Positions 35,549 through 44,690 of a DNA stretch of 64,000 bases are shown here, piece by piece. Under the pieces are notes generated by a model, which saw only the letters and a list, made by a program, of their open reading frames with translations, made no database searches and had not been told where the DNA came from. The DNA lies in NCBI RefSeq assembly GCF_022788655.1, contig NZ_CP084951.1, positions 1,240,001-1,304,000 of the forward strand, written 5' to 3'. The first letter of the stretch is position 1; every line of letters begins with the position of its first letter. Origin of the DNA: Sulfitobacter indolifex. Lineage in GTDB: Bacteria; Pseudomonadota; Alphaproteobacteria; Rhodobacterales; Rhodobacteraceae. The position numbers and the translations under genes were made by a program.

Positions 35549-38350
35549 ATGACAGACCAATCTCTTGCCGCACGGATCACCCGTTCCCCCCGCATTTACC
35601 ACCGCGAACGCGCGCAGGATGCGGCGGCACTCTTGCCTGATCTCGCACCAGACTTGCGCGATATGGTCTCGGCTGCCGCCTCTACCGCGCCCTATCTGAT
35701 GGCCCTTTTAGAGAAGGAAGCCGATTGGCTTACGCAAGCTGTAGAGAACCCTGAAGCGGCGCTTGCGGCCAACCGAGACGCGGCAGCAGAATTCGCGCCC
35801 GACCGTCTGTCTGATGGGCTGCGGCAGGGCAAGCGGCGCATGGCGCTGTTGACCGCCTTGGCCGATCTCGGTGGGGTTTGGTCGCTGGAGGAAGTGACTG
35901 GCGCGCTGACCGATTACGCCGATGCGGCGTGCGGCGCGGCACTTCGCGCGGGGCTTGCCGCCCAGATCAAACGCGGGAAATTGCCCGGTATGACAATGGA
36001 CGATCTGGCCGATTGCGCGGGCATGGTCGTCTTTGCCATGGGCAAGATGGGCGCGCGGGAGCTGAACTATTCCTCCGACATCGACCTCATCTGCGTCTTC
36101 GACGAGAGCCGTTTCGAGCCCGATGATTTCCACGCCGCCCGCAGCGCATTTGTCAAAGCGACCCGGGCCATGTCAGGCACGCTGAGCGATATCACCGCCC
36201 AAGGCTATGTCTTTCGAACAGATTTGCGCCTGCGTCCCGATCCTGCCGTCACCCCCGTCTGCATCGCGATGGAGGCGGCAGAGCGCTACTACGAAAGCTT
36301 GGGCCGCACATGGGAACGTGCCGCCTATATCAAGGCACGTCCCGCGGTGGGTGACATTGCAGCGGGAGAGAAATTCCTACAATCGCTGCGCCCCTTCGTC
36401 TGGCGCCGCCATCTGGATTTCGCCGCCATCCAAGATGCCCATGACATGCGGCTGGCGATCCGTGAACACAAAGGTCTGGGCGGCCCGATCACCCTGCCGG
36501 GCCATGACATGAAACTGGGCCGCGGCGGCATCCGCGAGATTGAGTTCTTTACCCAGACCCGACAACTCATTGCCGGGGGCCGCGATCCGGACCTGCGGCC
36601 CCGGGGGACGCTGGCGGGGTTGCAGGTGCTGACCGAGAAGGGCTGGGTGCCCGAAACGGTCGCCGAGACACTCAGCGATCACTACCGCGTGCACCGCACG
36701 GTCGAGCACCGATTGCAGATGGTGCAAGACGCCCAGACCCACACGCTGCCCCGCAGCGACGCGGATTTCGAACGTCTCGCCTGTATGATGGATATGGATG
36801 TCAAAGACTTGCAGGGCGAACTTCACAGCCGCCTTCAGGCCGTGCACGATCTGATCGAAAGCTTTTTTGCCGCCACCCGCGAAGAGCCTGAAGCCGCGCG
36901 CCCGGCGCATCAATTCGACACCTCGGTGCTCGACCGTTGGCCCAGCTACCCGGCGCTGCGCTCGGAACGGGGCGCGGATATCTTCGGGCGGTTAAAGCCG
37001 CTGCTGCTGGACCGTCTGGCGCAATCGGCCAAACCGGATGAAGGGCTTTTGGCCTTCGACGGGTTCCTCTCGGGTTTGCCAGCCGGGGTGCAGCTGTTCT
37101 CGCTGCTGCGGGCCAATCCGCAACTGGGCGATCTGCTGGTTGATATCGTCGCCACATCGCCCGCATTGGCCGCGCATCTGTCGCGCAATTCGGGCGTGTT
37201 TGATGCGGTAATCGGCGGGGATTTCTTCTCAGATTGGCCGGGGCAAGCTACGCTGACCGAAATGTTGCAAGACCATCTGGCCCAAGAGGCAGACTATGAG
37301 CTGCGCCTTGACGGCACCCGGCGTTGGGCGCGCGAATGGCACTTCCGCATCGGCGTGCATCTGCTGCGCGGGTTGATCGATGCGGCCACTGCCAGCCGGC
37401 AATATGCTGAACTGGCCCAAGCCGTTTTGCAGGCGCTCTGGCCCGTGGTTGTCGATCAATTCGCCAGCCGCCATGGCCCGCCGCCGGGGCGCGGCGCGGT
37501 GATCCTTGGTATGGGCTCGCTCGGGGCGGGGCGGCTGACGCCGACCTCGGACCTTGATATGTTGGTGATCTATGATGCAGATGGGGTCGACAGTTCTAAC
37601 GGGCGCCGACCGCTTGCCACGCGCACCTATTATGCCCGGCTGACGCAGGCGATGATCACGGCGATGACCGCGCCGATGGCGCAGGGCAAGCTTTATGACA
37701 TCGACATGCGGCTGCGGCCATCGGGCAATCAGGGGCCGGTGGCCACCAGCCTCGCCAGCTTTGAAAGCTATCAAAAAGAACAGGCGTGGGTGTGGGAGCA
37801 TCTGGCCCTGACCCGCGCGCGGGTGATAGCGGGGCCAGAGGCGCTGGCCAACGACGTGGAGGCATTGCGCGAAGAGATACTGGGCCGCGCCGCACCGCGC
37901 GACAAGGTGCTAGGCGAGGTGGCAAAGATGCGCGTGCGCATCGCCGCTGCGCGCAGCCCAACCGGGCCGCTGGATGCCAAAACCGGGGCGGGGCGCTTGC
38001 AGGACATCGAACTTTTCGCCCAAGCAGGCGCGCTGATCGGCGGCACCGGCGCGCGTGAGATCGACGCAGGGCTTGCTGCTGCGCGCGCGGCAGGGGTGAT
38101 TGATGCAGATGCCGAGGCTGCACTATCAAGTGCCTATACCAACGCATGGACCCTGATCTGTGCCAAACGCCTGCTTTCGGCCAAACCATTGGACGCCACA
38201 GCGTTAGGGCAGGCAGGAACGAGCTTCCTTTGTCGGGTGCTTGCCTGTGATGATCTTCCCGCTTTGGTGGCCAAGGTAGAGGCCGATTACGCAACCGCCG
38301 CCGAAATCATCGCTGCTGCGTTGCCCGATCGGACGCAGGAGGGGTCATGA
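35549..38350 (+). CDS. glnE: Glutamine synthetase adenylyltransferase/deadenylase
   Basis: 933 residues from the ATG at 35549. The frame is open 150 bp further upstream, but that part overlaps the divergent ybaK start region and lacks conserved sequence. Two nucleotidyltransferase domains: the N-terminal deadenylylating one with GKMGARELNYSSDIDL (about 165-180) and the C-terminal adenylylating one with GMGSLGAGRLTPTSDLDM (about 653-670), separated by a helical regulatory segment. It adjusts glutamine synthetase activity to PII signals. Both active-site DxD pairs are intact. The stop overlaps the following small gene (ATGA). Confidence 0.95.
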   Translation: MTDQSLAARITRSPRIYHRERAQDAAALLPDLAPDLRDMVSAAASTAPYLMALLEKEADWLTQAVENPEAALAANRDAAAEFAPDRLSDGLRQGKRRMALLTALADLGGVWSLEEVTGALTDYADAACGAALRAGLAAQIKRGKLPGMTMDDLADCAGMVVFAMGKMGARELNYSSDIDLICVFDESRFEPDDFHAARSAFVKATRAMSGTLSDITAQGYVFRTDLRLRPDPAVTPVCIAMEAAERYYESLGRTWERAAYIKARPAVGDIAAGEKFLQSLRPFVWRRHLDFAAIQDAHDMRLAIREHKGLGGPITLPGHDMKLGRGGIREIEFFTQTRQLIAGGRDPDLRPRGTLAGLQVLTEKGWVPETVAETLSDHYRVHRTVEHRLQMVQDAQTHTLPRSDADFERLACMMDMDVKDLQGELHSRLQAVHDLIESFFAATREEPEAARPAHQFDTSVLDRWPSYPALRSERGADIFGRLKPLLLDRLAQSAKPDEGLLAFDGFLSGLPAGVQLFSLLRANPQLGDLLVDIVATSPALAAHLSRNSGVFDAVIGGDFFSDWPGQATLTEMLQDHLAQEADYELRLDGTRRWAREWHFRIGVHLLRGLIDAATASRQYAELAQAVLQALWPVVVDQFASRHGPPPGRGAVILGMGSLGAGRLTPTSDLDMLVIYDADGVDSSNGRRPLATRTYYARLTQAMITAMTAPMAQGKLYDIDMRLRPSGNQGPVATSLASFESYQKEQAWVWEHLALTRARVIAGPEALANDVEALREEILGRAAPRDKVLGEVAKMRVRIAAARSPTGPLDAKTGAGRLQDIELFAQAGALIGGTGAREIDAGLAAARAAGVIDADAEAALSSAYTNAWTLICAKRLLSAKPLDATALGQAGTSFLCRVLACDDLPALVAKVEADYATAAEIIAAALPDRTQEGS

Positions 38351-38619
38351 CCGAACGGGACCTCGACGACCCTAAGGGGCTGATCCGCGAATCCTACCGG
38401 ATGGAGGGGATCGGCCCTGCGGAGTGCCGCAGCATCTTTCTTGATTGGGCGCTAAGTCTGCCCGAAGGACGTGACAGCGGCACGGCCATCAGCGGTTTGC
38501 TGGACCGCTACGGCCCTGCGGCCCCCGAGCATCCGATGACGCAGGTGCTGCGCGATGGGCAGGCGACGATGACCACGCCGCGCCGTCGTGGCGGGTGGCG
38601 GGGCAGGGCGCGCAACTGA
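38347..38619 (+). CDS. Conserved small protein translationally coupled to glnE
   Basis: 90 residues; the ATG overlaps the glnE stop by 4 bp. It is predicted to be mostly helical (GLIRESYRMEGIGPAECRSIFLDWALSL) with a basic, low-complexity C-terminus (PRRRGGWRGRARN). Family not named. Coupling to glnE suggests it is expressed with it, though its role is unknown. Codon use matches its neighbours and there are no membrane segments or cysteine clusters. Confidence 0.65.
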   Translation: MTERDLDDPKGLIRESYRMEGIGPAECRSIFLDWALSLPEGRDSGTAISGLLDRYGPAAPEHPMTQVLRDGQATMTTPRRRGGWRGRARN

Positions 38620-38680
38620 TCGCCCGCGTGGCATCGCAAAACCCCTTTCCCAAAGCGCGCGAAAGCAGTACGAGGGCGCT

Positions 38681-39907
38681 ATGACAACGCCTCAAACCCC
38701 CTCCGCCCCGCAGCCCGCCACACTTCCCGTGGTGCGCCTTTTGCCCAAGGCCAACGCCCGCGCCATCCGCCACGGCTTTCCTTGGGTCTATGCCAATGAA
38801 CTGGTCACCGACCGCCGCACGCGCGGCCTTGCCCCCGGCACGCTGGCGCGGCTTGAGGATGAGAACCGCACGCCCATGGGGCTGGTTGCGGTCAATCCGA
38901 CCTCCAAGATCATCGCCCGGATGCTTGATCAAGACCCGGAAGCCGAGATCGATCAGGCGTGGTTTGAGACCCGCATCGCCCGCGCGCTTGCCCTGCGCAG
39001 CCAGCTTTACGATCAGCCCTACTACCGCCTGATCCATGCCGAGGCCGATGGTCTGCCCGGCGTCATCATCGACCGCTTTGGCGACACCTGCGTGATCCAG
39101 CCCAACGCCGCTTGGGCCGATACGCTGCTCGCGCCACTCGTCGCCGCGCTGCAATCGGTTACTGGTGTGGCGAATGTGTTGAAAAACGCCTCTGGCCGGA
39201 CCCGCAAGCTCGAAGGGCTGGACGATACCTCGACCACGCTCGCTGGGACCACGCCCGAAGGCCCGCTGCCCGTGCCGATGAACGGTGCCACTTATATGGC
39301 CGACCTCACCGGTGGCCAGAAGACCGGCCTGTTCTATGACCAACGCCCCAACCATGCCTTTGCCGCCAACCTCGCGCGCAACGGCGCACGGGTGCTGGAT
39401 GTCTTTGCCCATGTTGGGGGCTTCTCTCTCGCCGCCCTCGCCAACGGCGCGTCTTCAGCGCTGGCCGTTGACGGCTCCGCGCCTGCGTTGGAGCTGGCCG
39501 AAGCCGGTGCCGCCGCGATGAACATGCAAGACCGTTTCGCCACGCGCCAAGGCGATGCTTTCGACGTGCTCACCGCCCTGCGCGATGAGGGCGAGACCTT
39601 TGACGTGGTGATCTGCGATCCGCCTGCCTTTGCTCCCTCGCGCCAAGCGGTCGAGGCGGGTCTGCGCGCCTATGAGCGTATTGCGCGTCTTTCGGCGCAA
39701 TTGGTGGCGGAAAACGGCATTCTGGGCCTTTGCTCCTGCTCGCATGCCGCTGACCTTGGCCAATTCCGCACCGCCTCCGTGCGCGGCATTGGTCGGGCCG
39801 GGCGCCGTGCGATGCTGCTGCACACCGGTTTCGCCGGGGCGGACCACCCGCAGCTGCCGCAGCTTGCGGAAAGCGGGTATCTGAAGTCGCTGTTCTTCCG
39901 CCTGTAA
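38681..39907 (+). CDS. rlmI: RlmI-like class I SAM-dependent rRNA methyltransferase with PUA domain
   Basis: 408 residues from the ATG at 38681. N-terminal PUA-like domain (about 15-80: VVRLLPKANARAIRHGFPWVYANEL), a middle EEHEE-like region, and a Rossmann methyltransferase with ARVLDVFAHVGGFSLAA (motif I, about 228-244). The catalytic region is VVICDPPAFAP and the Cys-rich LCSCSHA. This is the architecture of RlmI, which makes m5C1962 in 23S rRNA. The start codon of the downstream PIN gene overlaps its stop (TAATG). Confidence 0.85.
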   Translation: MTTPQTPSAPQPATLPVVRLLPKANARAIRHGFPWVYANELVTDRRTRGLAPGTLARLEDENRTPMGLVAVNPTSKIIARMLDQDPEAEIDQAWFETRIARALALRSQLYDQPYYRLIHAEADGLPGVIIDRFGDTCVIQPNAAWADTLLAPLVAALQSVTGVANVLKNASGRTRKLEGLDDTSTTLAGTTPEGPLPVPMNGATYMADLTGGQKTGLFYDQRPNHAFAANLARNGARVLDVFAHVGGFSLAALANGASSALAVDGSAPALELAEAGAAAMNMQDRFATRQGDAFDVLTALRDEGETFDVVICDPPAFAPSRQAVEAGLRAYERIARLSAQLVAENGILGLCSCSHAADLGQFRTASVRGIGRAGRRAMLLHTGFAGADHPQLPQLAESGYLKSLFFRL

Positions 39908-40458
39908 TGGTGACGCGCCCCCGTGTGCTGATCGACACCTGCGTGCTGTACCCCACGGTGATGCGCGAAATGGTGGTCGGCGTGGCGGCACGGGGCGCGT
40001 TTGAACCGATCTGGTCCGCGCGTATTTTGGAAGAATGGGCGCGCGCGGCGATCAAGCTTGGCCCGGCGGGCGAAGCTCAGGCGCGGGCTGAGATTGCGCT
40101 CTTGCGCAGCAACTGGCCCGGGGCCGAACGTGAAGAGGCTCCCGGCTTGCAAGCGCGGTTATGGTTGCCAGACGCGGATGACATTCACGTGCTGGCCGTC
40201 GCCGTGGCCAGCAGCGCCGATATAATCCTGACCCTGAATAACAAAGACTTCCCACGCCAGATCCTCGCCGAAGAGGGGCTAAGCCGAGCCGATCCCGACA
40301 GCTATCTGCATGGCATTTGGCAAGCGACCCCGGAATTGGTCGCCCCCGTGGCCGAAGCGGTCTTGCAAGAGGCACGGAGGTTGTCTGGGGAGGACTGGCA
40401 GATGCGCGCCTTGCTTAAAAAGGCGCGTCTGCCGCGTCTGGCGAAGGCTCTGGGTTAA
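39907..40458 (+). CDS. PIN-domain protein (putative RNase)
   Basis: 183 residues. PIN nuclease acidic residues are visible: the first aspartate in RVLIDTCVLYPTVMRE, a glutamate in ILEEWARAA, and the paired aspartates in PDADDIHVLAVAVAS followed by DIILTLNNKDFP. This is the type conserved in Rhodobacteraceae as a chromosomal PIN protein. It is coupled to an rRNA methyltransferase (overlapping TAATG), not to an antitoxin gene, so a housekeeping RNA-processing role is as likely as a toxin role. No small antitoxin frame is present on either side. Confidence 0.8.
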   Translation: MVTRPRVLIDTCVLYPTVMREMVVGVAARGAFEPIWSARILEEWARAAIKLGPAGEAQARAEIALLRSNWPGAEREEAPGLQARLWLPDADDIHVLAVAVASSADIILTLNNKDFPRQILAEEGLSRADPDSYLHGIWQATPELVAPVAEAVLQEARRLSGEDWQMRALLKKARLPRLAKALG

Positions 40459-40461
40459 CTC

Positions 40462-41145
40462 TTACCCATCCCACCGCAGCTGCATCTGGCGCAGCTTTTC
40501 GATGCGCTCTTCGGTTTTTGGATGGCTGAGCAGCCAAGCAGGCGGACGGTTGCCCCCCGATTGGCTCAGCGCATCCAGCTTCTCAAATAGGGAAATCTGT
40601 GGGCCGATCCCGATACCTGCCTTGGTCAGCAGCGCCGCGGCATAGGCGTCGGCCTCGTATTCATCGTTGCGCGACAGCCGCGCGGCCAGCAGGCTGGTCA
40701 GCCCACTGGCGATCCAGACGCCGATGCCGGGAATGAGCCGCCCCAGCACCATCGCCAGCGCCGTGCGCAGGGCGTTCTGGCCGGAGAAATCAATCATCCG
40801 CCGCCGCGAATGGCCAAGTGCGACGTGGCCCAACTCATGCGCAATAACACTGGCCAATTCTTCAGCCGTTACAGCGCCTTGACGGAACTTGTTATAAAAG
40901 CCCCGCGTGATGAAAATTCGCCCGTCGGGCGCGGCCAATCCATTGACTGGCTCAATTTCATAGAGATGCACCTTGATGCGCGGCAGATCGAGCGCCTTGG
41001 CCATCTTCGCGCTCATGTCATTGAGTTTGGGGTCCACCAACGGTGTCGACTTCGCATCCAACTCTCGCGCCGTGCGCCAAGCGGAAAAGCGGTACATCGC
41101 CAGCGCATAGAGGATTGCGAGAAGGATGGGGATTATGCGGATCAT
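40462..41145 (-). CDS. M48-family membrane zinc metalloprotease (HtpX-like)
   Basis: 227 residues. An N-terminal hydrophobic segment (about 3-18), then the zinc motif HELGH at 103-107 (SVIAHELGHVALGHSRRRM). A second membrane stretch follows (about 128-155) and the third zinc ligand is in RNDEYEADAYAAALL. It is shorter than HtpX, missing the usual second N-terminal membrane helix. It likely degrades membrane or misfolded proteins. Convergent with the PIN gene (3-bp gap). Confidence 0.87.
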   Translation of the reverse strand: MIRIIPILLAILYALAMYRFSAWRTARELDAKSTPLVDPKLNDMSAKMAKALDLPRIKVHLYEIEPVNGLAAPDGRIFITRGFYNKFRQGAVTAEELASVIAHELGHVALGHSRRRMIDFSGQNALRTALAMVLGRLIPGIGVWIASGLTSLLAARLSRNDEYEADAYAAALLTKAGIGIGPQISLFEKLDALSQSGGNRPPAWLLSHPKTEERIEKLRQMQLRWDG

Positions 41146-41217
41146 GCGCTCAATATGGGGAGCGGGGGGACCGGGGGCAAGCGGCCATGGCCTGCGCCCC
41201 GGTGCTATCTGCGGCGA

Positions 41218-41649
41218 TTAGACGAGTTTGGCGTCCATCGTGATCTCAGCCGTCAGCAGCTTGGAGATCGGGCAGTTTTCCTTGGCGGTCTTGGCGGCCT
41301 TGTCAAAGTCCTCTTGGCTCGCGCCGGGGATTTTCGCCTCGACCGTCAGATGCACTTTGGGGACGTGGAAACCGCCGTCTTTCTGCTCCAGATGCACCTC
41401 TGCTTTCGTCTCGATGCTGTCAGGTGTCAGGTTGCTTTCACCAAGGATCATTGAAAGGGCCATCGAAAAGCACGACGCATGGGCAGCACCAATCAGCTCT
41501 TCTGGGTTGGTGCCTTCTTTGCCCTCAAAGCGCGTGTTGAAGCCGTAGGGCTGGTCAGACAATACGCCGCTTTCGGTTGAGACATGGCCCTTGCCCTCTT
41601 TGAGCGAGCCTTCCCATTTTGCATTGCCGGATTGTACGATCGAAGCCAT
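41218..41649 (-). CDS. OsmC-family peroxidase
   Basis: 143 residues. Both redox cysteines are present: one in AAHASCFSMALSM (about 56) and one in AKENCPISKLL (about 126). The arginine region SGVLSDQPYGFNTRFEG is also conserved. OsmC proteins reduce organic hydroperoxides. Monocistronic, with its own ribosome binding site (AAAGGA) ahead of the ATG. Confidence 0.92.
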   Translation of the reverse strand: MASIVQSGNAKWEGSLKEGKGHVSTESGVLSDQPYGFNTRFEGKEGTNPEELIGAAHASCFSMALSMILGESNLTPDSIETKAEVHLEQKDGGFHVPKVHLTVEAKIPGASQEDFDKAAKTAKENCPISKLLTAEITMDAKLV

Positions 41650-41726
41650 TGGAATGTCCTTTCACTGTGCTTGCGTTCGTTCTCTCAACTGACGCGGCGT
41701 GGCAAAGTTTCAAGGCGCAGTCTCAC

Positions 41727-42914
41727 TCAGCGGGTCATCGCCTTGATGCCCCGGCTCAGCCCTTCAAGGGTCATGGGCACCATGGCCTCGGGGCCAAAAA
41801 CCTCTTGGATCATCGCGATCGACTGGGTGTAGCCCCATTGCCGCTCGGGCACCGGGTTAATCCATAGGTGGTTTGGCCATTGGTCCCGCGCCCGCGCCAG
41901 CCAAGTGGCGCCCGACTCCGCGTTCCAATGCTCATTCGCGCCACCGGGGTAGGCGATCTCATAGGGCGACATGGAGGCGTCACCGACAAAAATGCATTTG
42001 TAATCAGACCCATAGGTTCGCAGCACCTCATGGGTGGGGATCTGCGCATCCCAGCGGCGGCGATTGTCCCGCCAGACGCCTTCGTAAAGGCAGTTGTGAA
42101 AGTAGAAATGCTCAAGATGTTTGAACTCGCCCCGCGCGGCGCTGAAAAGTTCCTCAACGACCTTCACATGCGGATCCATTGAGCCGCCGATGTCGAGAAA
42201 CAGCAGTACTTTCACGGCATTGCGCCGCTCTGGCCGGGTTTTCACATCAAGATAGCCATGCTCCGCCGTGGCGCGGATGGTGCCGTTCAGGTCGAACTCT
42301 TCCGCCGCGCCGTCCCGCGCCCAACGGCGCAGACGTTTCAGCGCCAGCTTGATGTTGCGGGTGCCGATCTCGACGTTGTCATCAAGATTGCGGAACTCAC
42401 GCTTGTCCCAGACCTTGACCGCGCGTTGGTGACGGCTTTCTTTCTGGCCGATGCGCACGCCTTCGGGGTTGTAGCCATAGGCTCCGAAAGGCGAGGTGCC
42501 TGCCGTGCCGACCCATTTCGATCCGCCCTGATGCCGGCCCTTTTGTTCCTCGAGCCGCTTTTTCAGCGTCTCCATCAGCTTGTCAAACCCGCCCATGGCT
42601 TCGATCTCGGCTTTTTCTTCCTCGCTCAAGTGCTTTTCGGCCATCTTGCGCAGCCAGTCTTCGGGCACGTCCACGGCCTCAAGCACATCATCAAAGCTGA
42701 TGTTTTCCAACCCCTTGAAAGCTGCCGCAAAGGCGCGGTCGAACTTGTCGATGTTGCGCTCGTCTTTGACCATCGACACACGGGCGAGATAGTAAAACGC
42801 CTCAACGTCATAGGTCGCCAGTCCCGCCTTCATGCCCTCAAGAAAGGCCAGAAACTCGCGCAGCGAGACCGGAACACCGTGGCGGCGCAATTGATCGAAG
42901 AACGGCAGAAACAT
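41727..42914 (-). CDS. CoxE-like von Willebrand factor A (VWA) protein
   Basis: 395 residues. The N-terminal half is helical with a charged segment (about 95-125). The VWA fold starts at about 234 with VKVLLFLDIGGSMDPHV. The metal-site motif reads DxGxS rather than DxSxS, as in a subset of CoxE-like proteins, and the C-terminal GDASMSPYEIAYPGG keeps the second aspartate. Such proteins work with MoxR AAA+ ATPases as metal-insertion or complex-remodelling chaperones; a MoxR gene lies two genes upstream at 44691. Its ATG overlaps the stop of the 56-residue membrane protein (TGATG). Confidence 0.87.
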   Translation of the reverse strand: MFLPFFDQLRRHGVPVSLREFLAFLEGMKAGLATYDVEAFYYLARVSMVKDERNIDKFDRAFAAAFKGLENISFDDVLEAVDVPEDWLRKMAEKHLSEEEKAEIEAMGGFDKLMETLKKRLEEQKGRHQGGSKWVGTAGTSPFGAYGYNPEGVRIGQKESRHQRAVKVWDKREFRNLDDNVEIGTRNIKLALKRLRRWARDGAAEEFDLNGTIRATAEHGYLDVKTRPERRNAVKVLLFLDIGGSMDPHVKVVEELFSAARGEFKHLEHFYFHNCLYEGVWRDNRRRWDAQIPTHEVLRTYGSDYKCIFVGDASMSPYEIAYPGGANEHWNAESGATWLARARDQWPNHLWINPVPERQWGYTQSIAMIQEVFGPEAMVPMTLEGLSRGIKAMTR

Positions 42915-43084
42915 CAGAGGCTCAGCGCGCGGTCCAAGAGAACCGTGGCAATCATGCCGACGATCAGGAAGGCAAAGCCGTAGCCCGTCGCATATTGCGC
43001 GATGTCCTTGCGGTTGCCGCCGCGTTTGCGTGCGGTCAGCCCGCCGATTATCGCGCCGAGTATCGCCAATCCGATTGCTATCAT
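42914..43084 (-). CDS. 56-residue membrane protein upstream of the VWA gene
   Basis: A short frame starting at the ATG at 43084 and ending in TGA that overlaps the VWA start. It has two predicted membrane helices, one at about 1-16 (MIAIGLAILGAIIGGL) and one at about 36-50 (GFAFLIVGMIATVLL), joined by a basic linker (TARKRGGNRKDI). The overlap with the next gene and normal codon use argue it is real. It is too short for standard gene calling. The role is unknown; it could anchor the VWA/MoxR machinery to the membrane. Confidence 0.7.
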   Translation of the reverse strand: MIAIGLAILGAIIGGLTARKRGGNRKDIAQYATGYGFAFLIVGMIATVLLDRALSL

Positions 43085-43111
43085 TGTCTATCGCCCGTCT
43101 ATGTTGCGGGC

Positions 43112-44482
43112 CTATCCATTGCGCGGGTTCAGGCTCGCGATCTCGCGCAGCTTGGCCCGCACGGCCCAGTCAGGGCCAAAGCCGTATCGCGCCCAGCCGA
43201 TGCTGTCCAGCCTGACCCGGCGCGCCTCAATGCCGCGGCCTTCGATCTCCAGCGCTTCGGCTTTGAGCAGCAAAAGTGTGGCCAGAAGGGCGGCGTTTTC
43301 GCTGGCTTCGGCAATCGGCAGATGCGGCTCGATCAGGGCAAGCGCGCCCGCGCCGTCGCCGGTGGTCACCGCATAGCCCGCCCGCTGGGTGGCGACATAG
43401 GCGCGGTGCAGCGTGGTGCCGGGGGTGCGGGCATAGAGGGCGTCGGCTGTTTGGTAATGCGCCTGCGCGGCGGCTGCATCGGTCATCTGCGTGACGCGGC
43501 CCAGGGCGTAATGCGAAAATGCGTGGCGGTTGTCCTGCCAACCCTGCGCTTGGGCGATGCGCAGAGCGTCTTGGGCTGCAGACATCCGGGCGTTGCGGCT
43601 GACTTCGCGGCCAAGGGCCGTTTGGATGGCGTGGCTCCAGACCTGCGGCGTGGCGCGCGTAGGGCGGGGGGTGACGGTGCCGCCGCCGGGGTTCAACCGC
43701 GCCAAAATGCCCGGCAGACGTGCCGCCACCTCTTCGCGGCGCATGCCAGAGTGCAGCGCCGGGTCATGGTAAATGCGCAGCACCAGCATGTCGAAACCGG
43801 TCAGCACCGTATGCACGTTGTCGTCGTTGAAGACCGAATCCGGCAGCCGGTAGAGATCGTTCAGGGGCCCAAGCGCTTGGGCCAGCTCTTCGTGCAGGCA
43901 ATCGCGGCTTTCTTGCGGGCTCACGTCATTGGGCAGGAAAATCGCCAGCTTGCGCCGTTCGGTCAGACGCGTCCAATCGGTGGCGGATGAGCGCCGTGTG
44001 CGGCGATATTCCTCAAGCGTGCTGACATTCGGCACCACGAAACAGGCCGCCTGCGGCAAAAGCCGCCGAATCTGGCTGCGGCTTACCGCTTGAATGGTGA
44101 TGTTTGCGCTGTCGCCGGTGACCTCGCGCAGTTCAATCCCGGCTTCGCGGCGCAGACGGGCGAGCAGTCGCGCAAGGTCCGGGCCCAAGGTCGCGGGCGG
44201 CTGGCCCAGAACGCGCAGGGTGACCGGCCCTTCAAAGCGGCTCAGAACGGGCAGGGCGCGGCCACTTTCCATGCGGAAGGACAGATCAAGGAAATCTTCG
44301 GCCAGAGATGCATTCGACACATGCGGCGTTGCGGGACGGGCTTGAGCGAACTGCTTCATCGGGGGCAGGGTGCTGTCGGCGATCACCGCGCGGGTGGCGA
44401 CTTCGGAATGGGAGGCGGGCACGCAGGCGTTCAGCAACATCATCAGCGGCAGGATCAACCTTGCCTTCACCCCGCGCCTCAT
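43112..44482 (-). CDS. DUF2927 lipoprotein
   Basis: 456 residues from the ATG at 44482, preceded by AAAGGG; a GTG at 44506 is in frame. The N-terminus is a lipoprotein signal with lipobox LLNAC (MMLLNACVPAS). The DUF2927 region (about 60-280) includes LREVTGDSANITIQ and ESRDCLHEELAQALGPLNDLYRLPDSVFNDD, a region that looks like a degenerate metalloprotease (HEE in place of HExxH). The C-terminal part is alanine-rich helical and may hold TPR-like repeats (ALGRVTQMTDAAAAQAHYQT). It is the first gene of the group that ends with the VWA protein. Confidence 0.82.
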   Translation of the reverse strand: MRRGVKARLILPLMMLLNACVPASHSEVATRAVIADSTLPPMKQFAQARPATPHVSNASLAEDFLDLSFRMESGRALPVLSRFEGPVTLRVLGQPPATLGPDLARLLARLRREAGIELREVTGDSANITIQAVSRSQIRRLLPQAACFVVPNVSTLEEYRRTRRSSATDWTRLTERRKLAIFLPNDVSPQESRDCLHEELAQALGPLNDLYRLPDSVFNDDNVHTVLTGFDMLVLRIYHDPALHSGMRREEVAARLPGILARLNPGGGTVTPRPTRATPQVWSHAIQTALGREVSRNARMSAAQDALRIAQAQGWQDNRHAFSHYALGRVTQMTDAAAAQAHYQTADALYARTPGTTLHRAYVATQRAGYAVTTGDGAGALALIEPHLPIAEASENAALLATLLLLKAEALEIEGRGIEARRVRLDSIGWARYGFGPDWAVRAKLREIASLNPRNG

Positions 44483-44629
44483 GCGCTTGGCCCTTTGTGC
44501 TGCCACGTCCCGAGTGATCTATCAGAAACTGCGTACGGCGCTGCCGCGGTCTGTCCTTGCATTTGCCTGCCCCATCGGTCGCTTAAACCCGGGTCTTGAC
44601 GCCCGTGATTGACCTCAGCCTAGGCAGGC

Positions 44630-44664
44630 AAAAAATCAAAAGCGAGGAAAATACCCGCTTTTGA
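44630..44664 (-). terminator. Rho-independent terminator of the MoxR gene
   Basis: On the minus strand TCAAAAGCG (44664-44656) and CGCTTTTGA (44644-44636) form a perfect 9-bp stem with an 11-nt loop, followed by TTTTTT (44635-44630). It separates the MoxR transcript from DUF2927. Confidence 0.85.
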
Positions 44665-44690
44665 CGTAAAGTCGTCTAGGTGTTGCTAGG

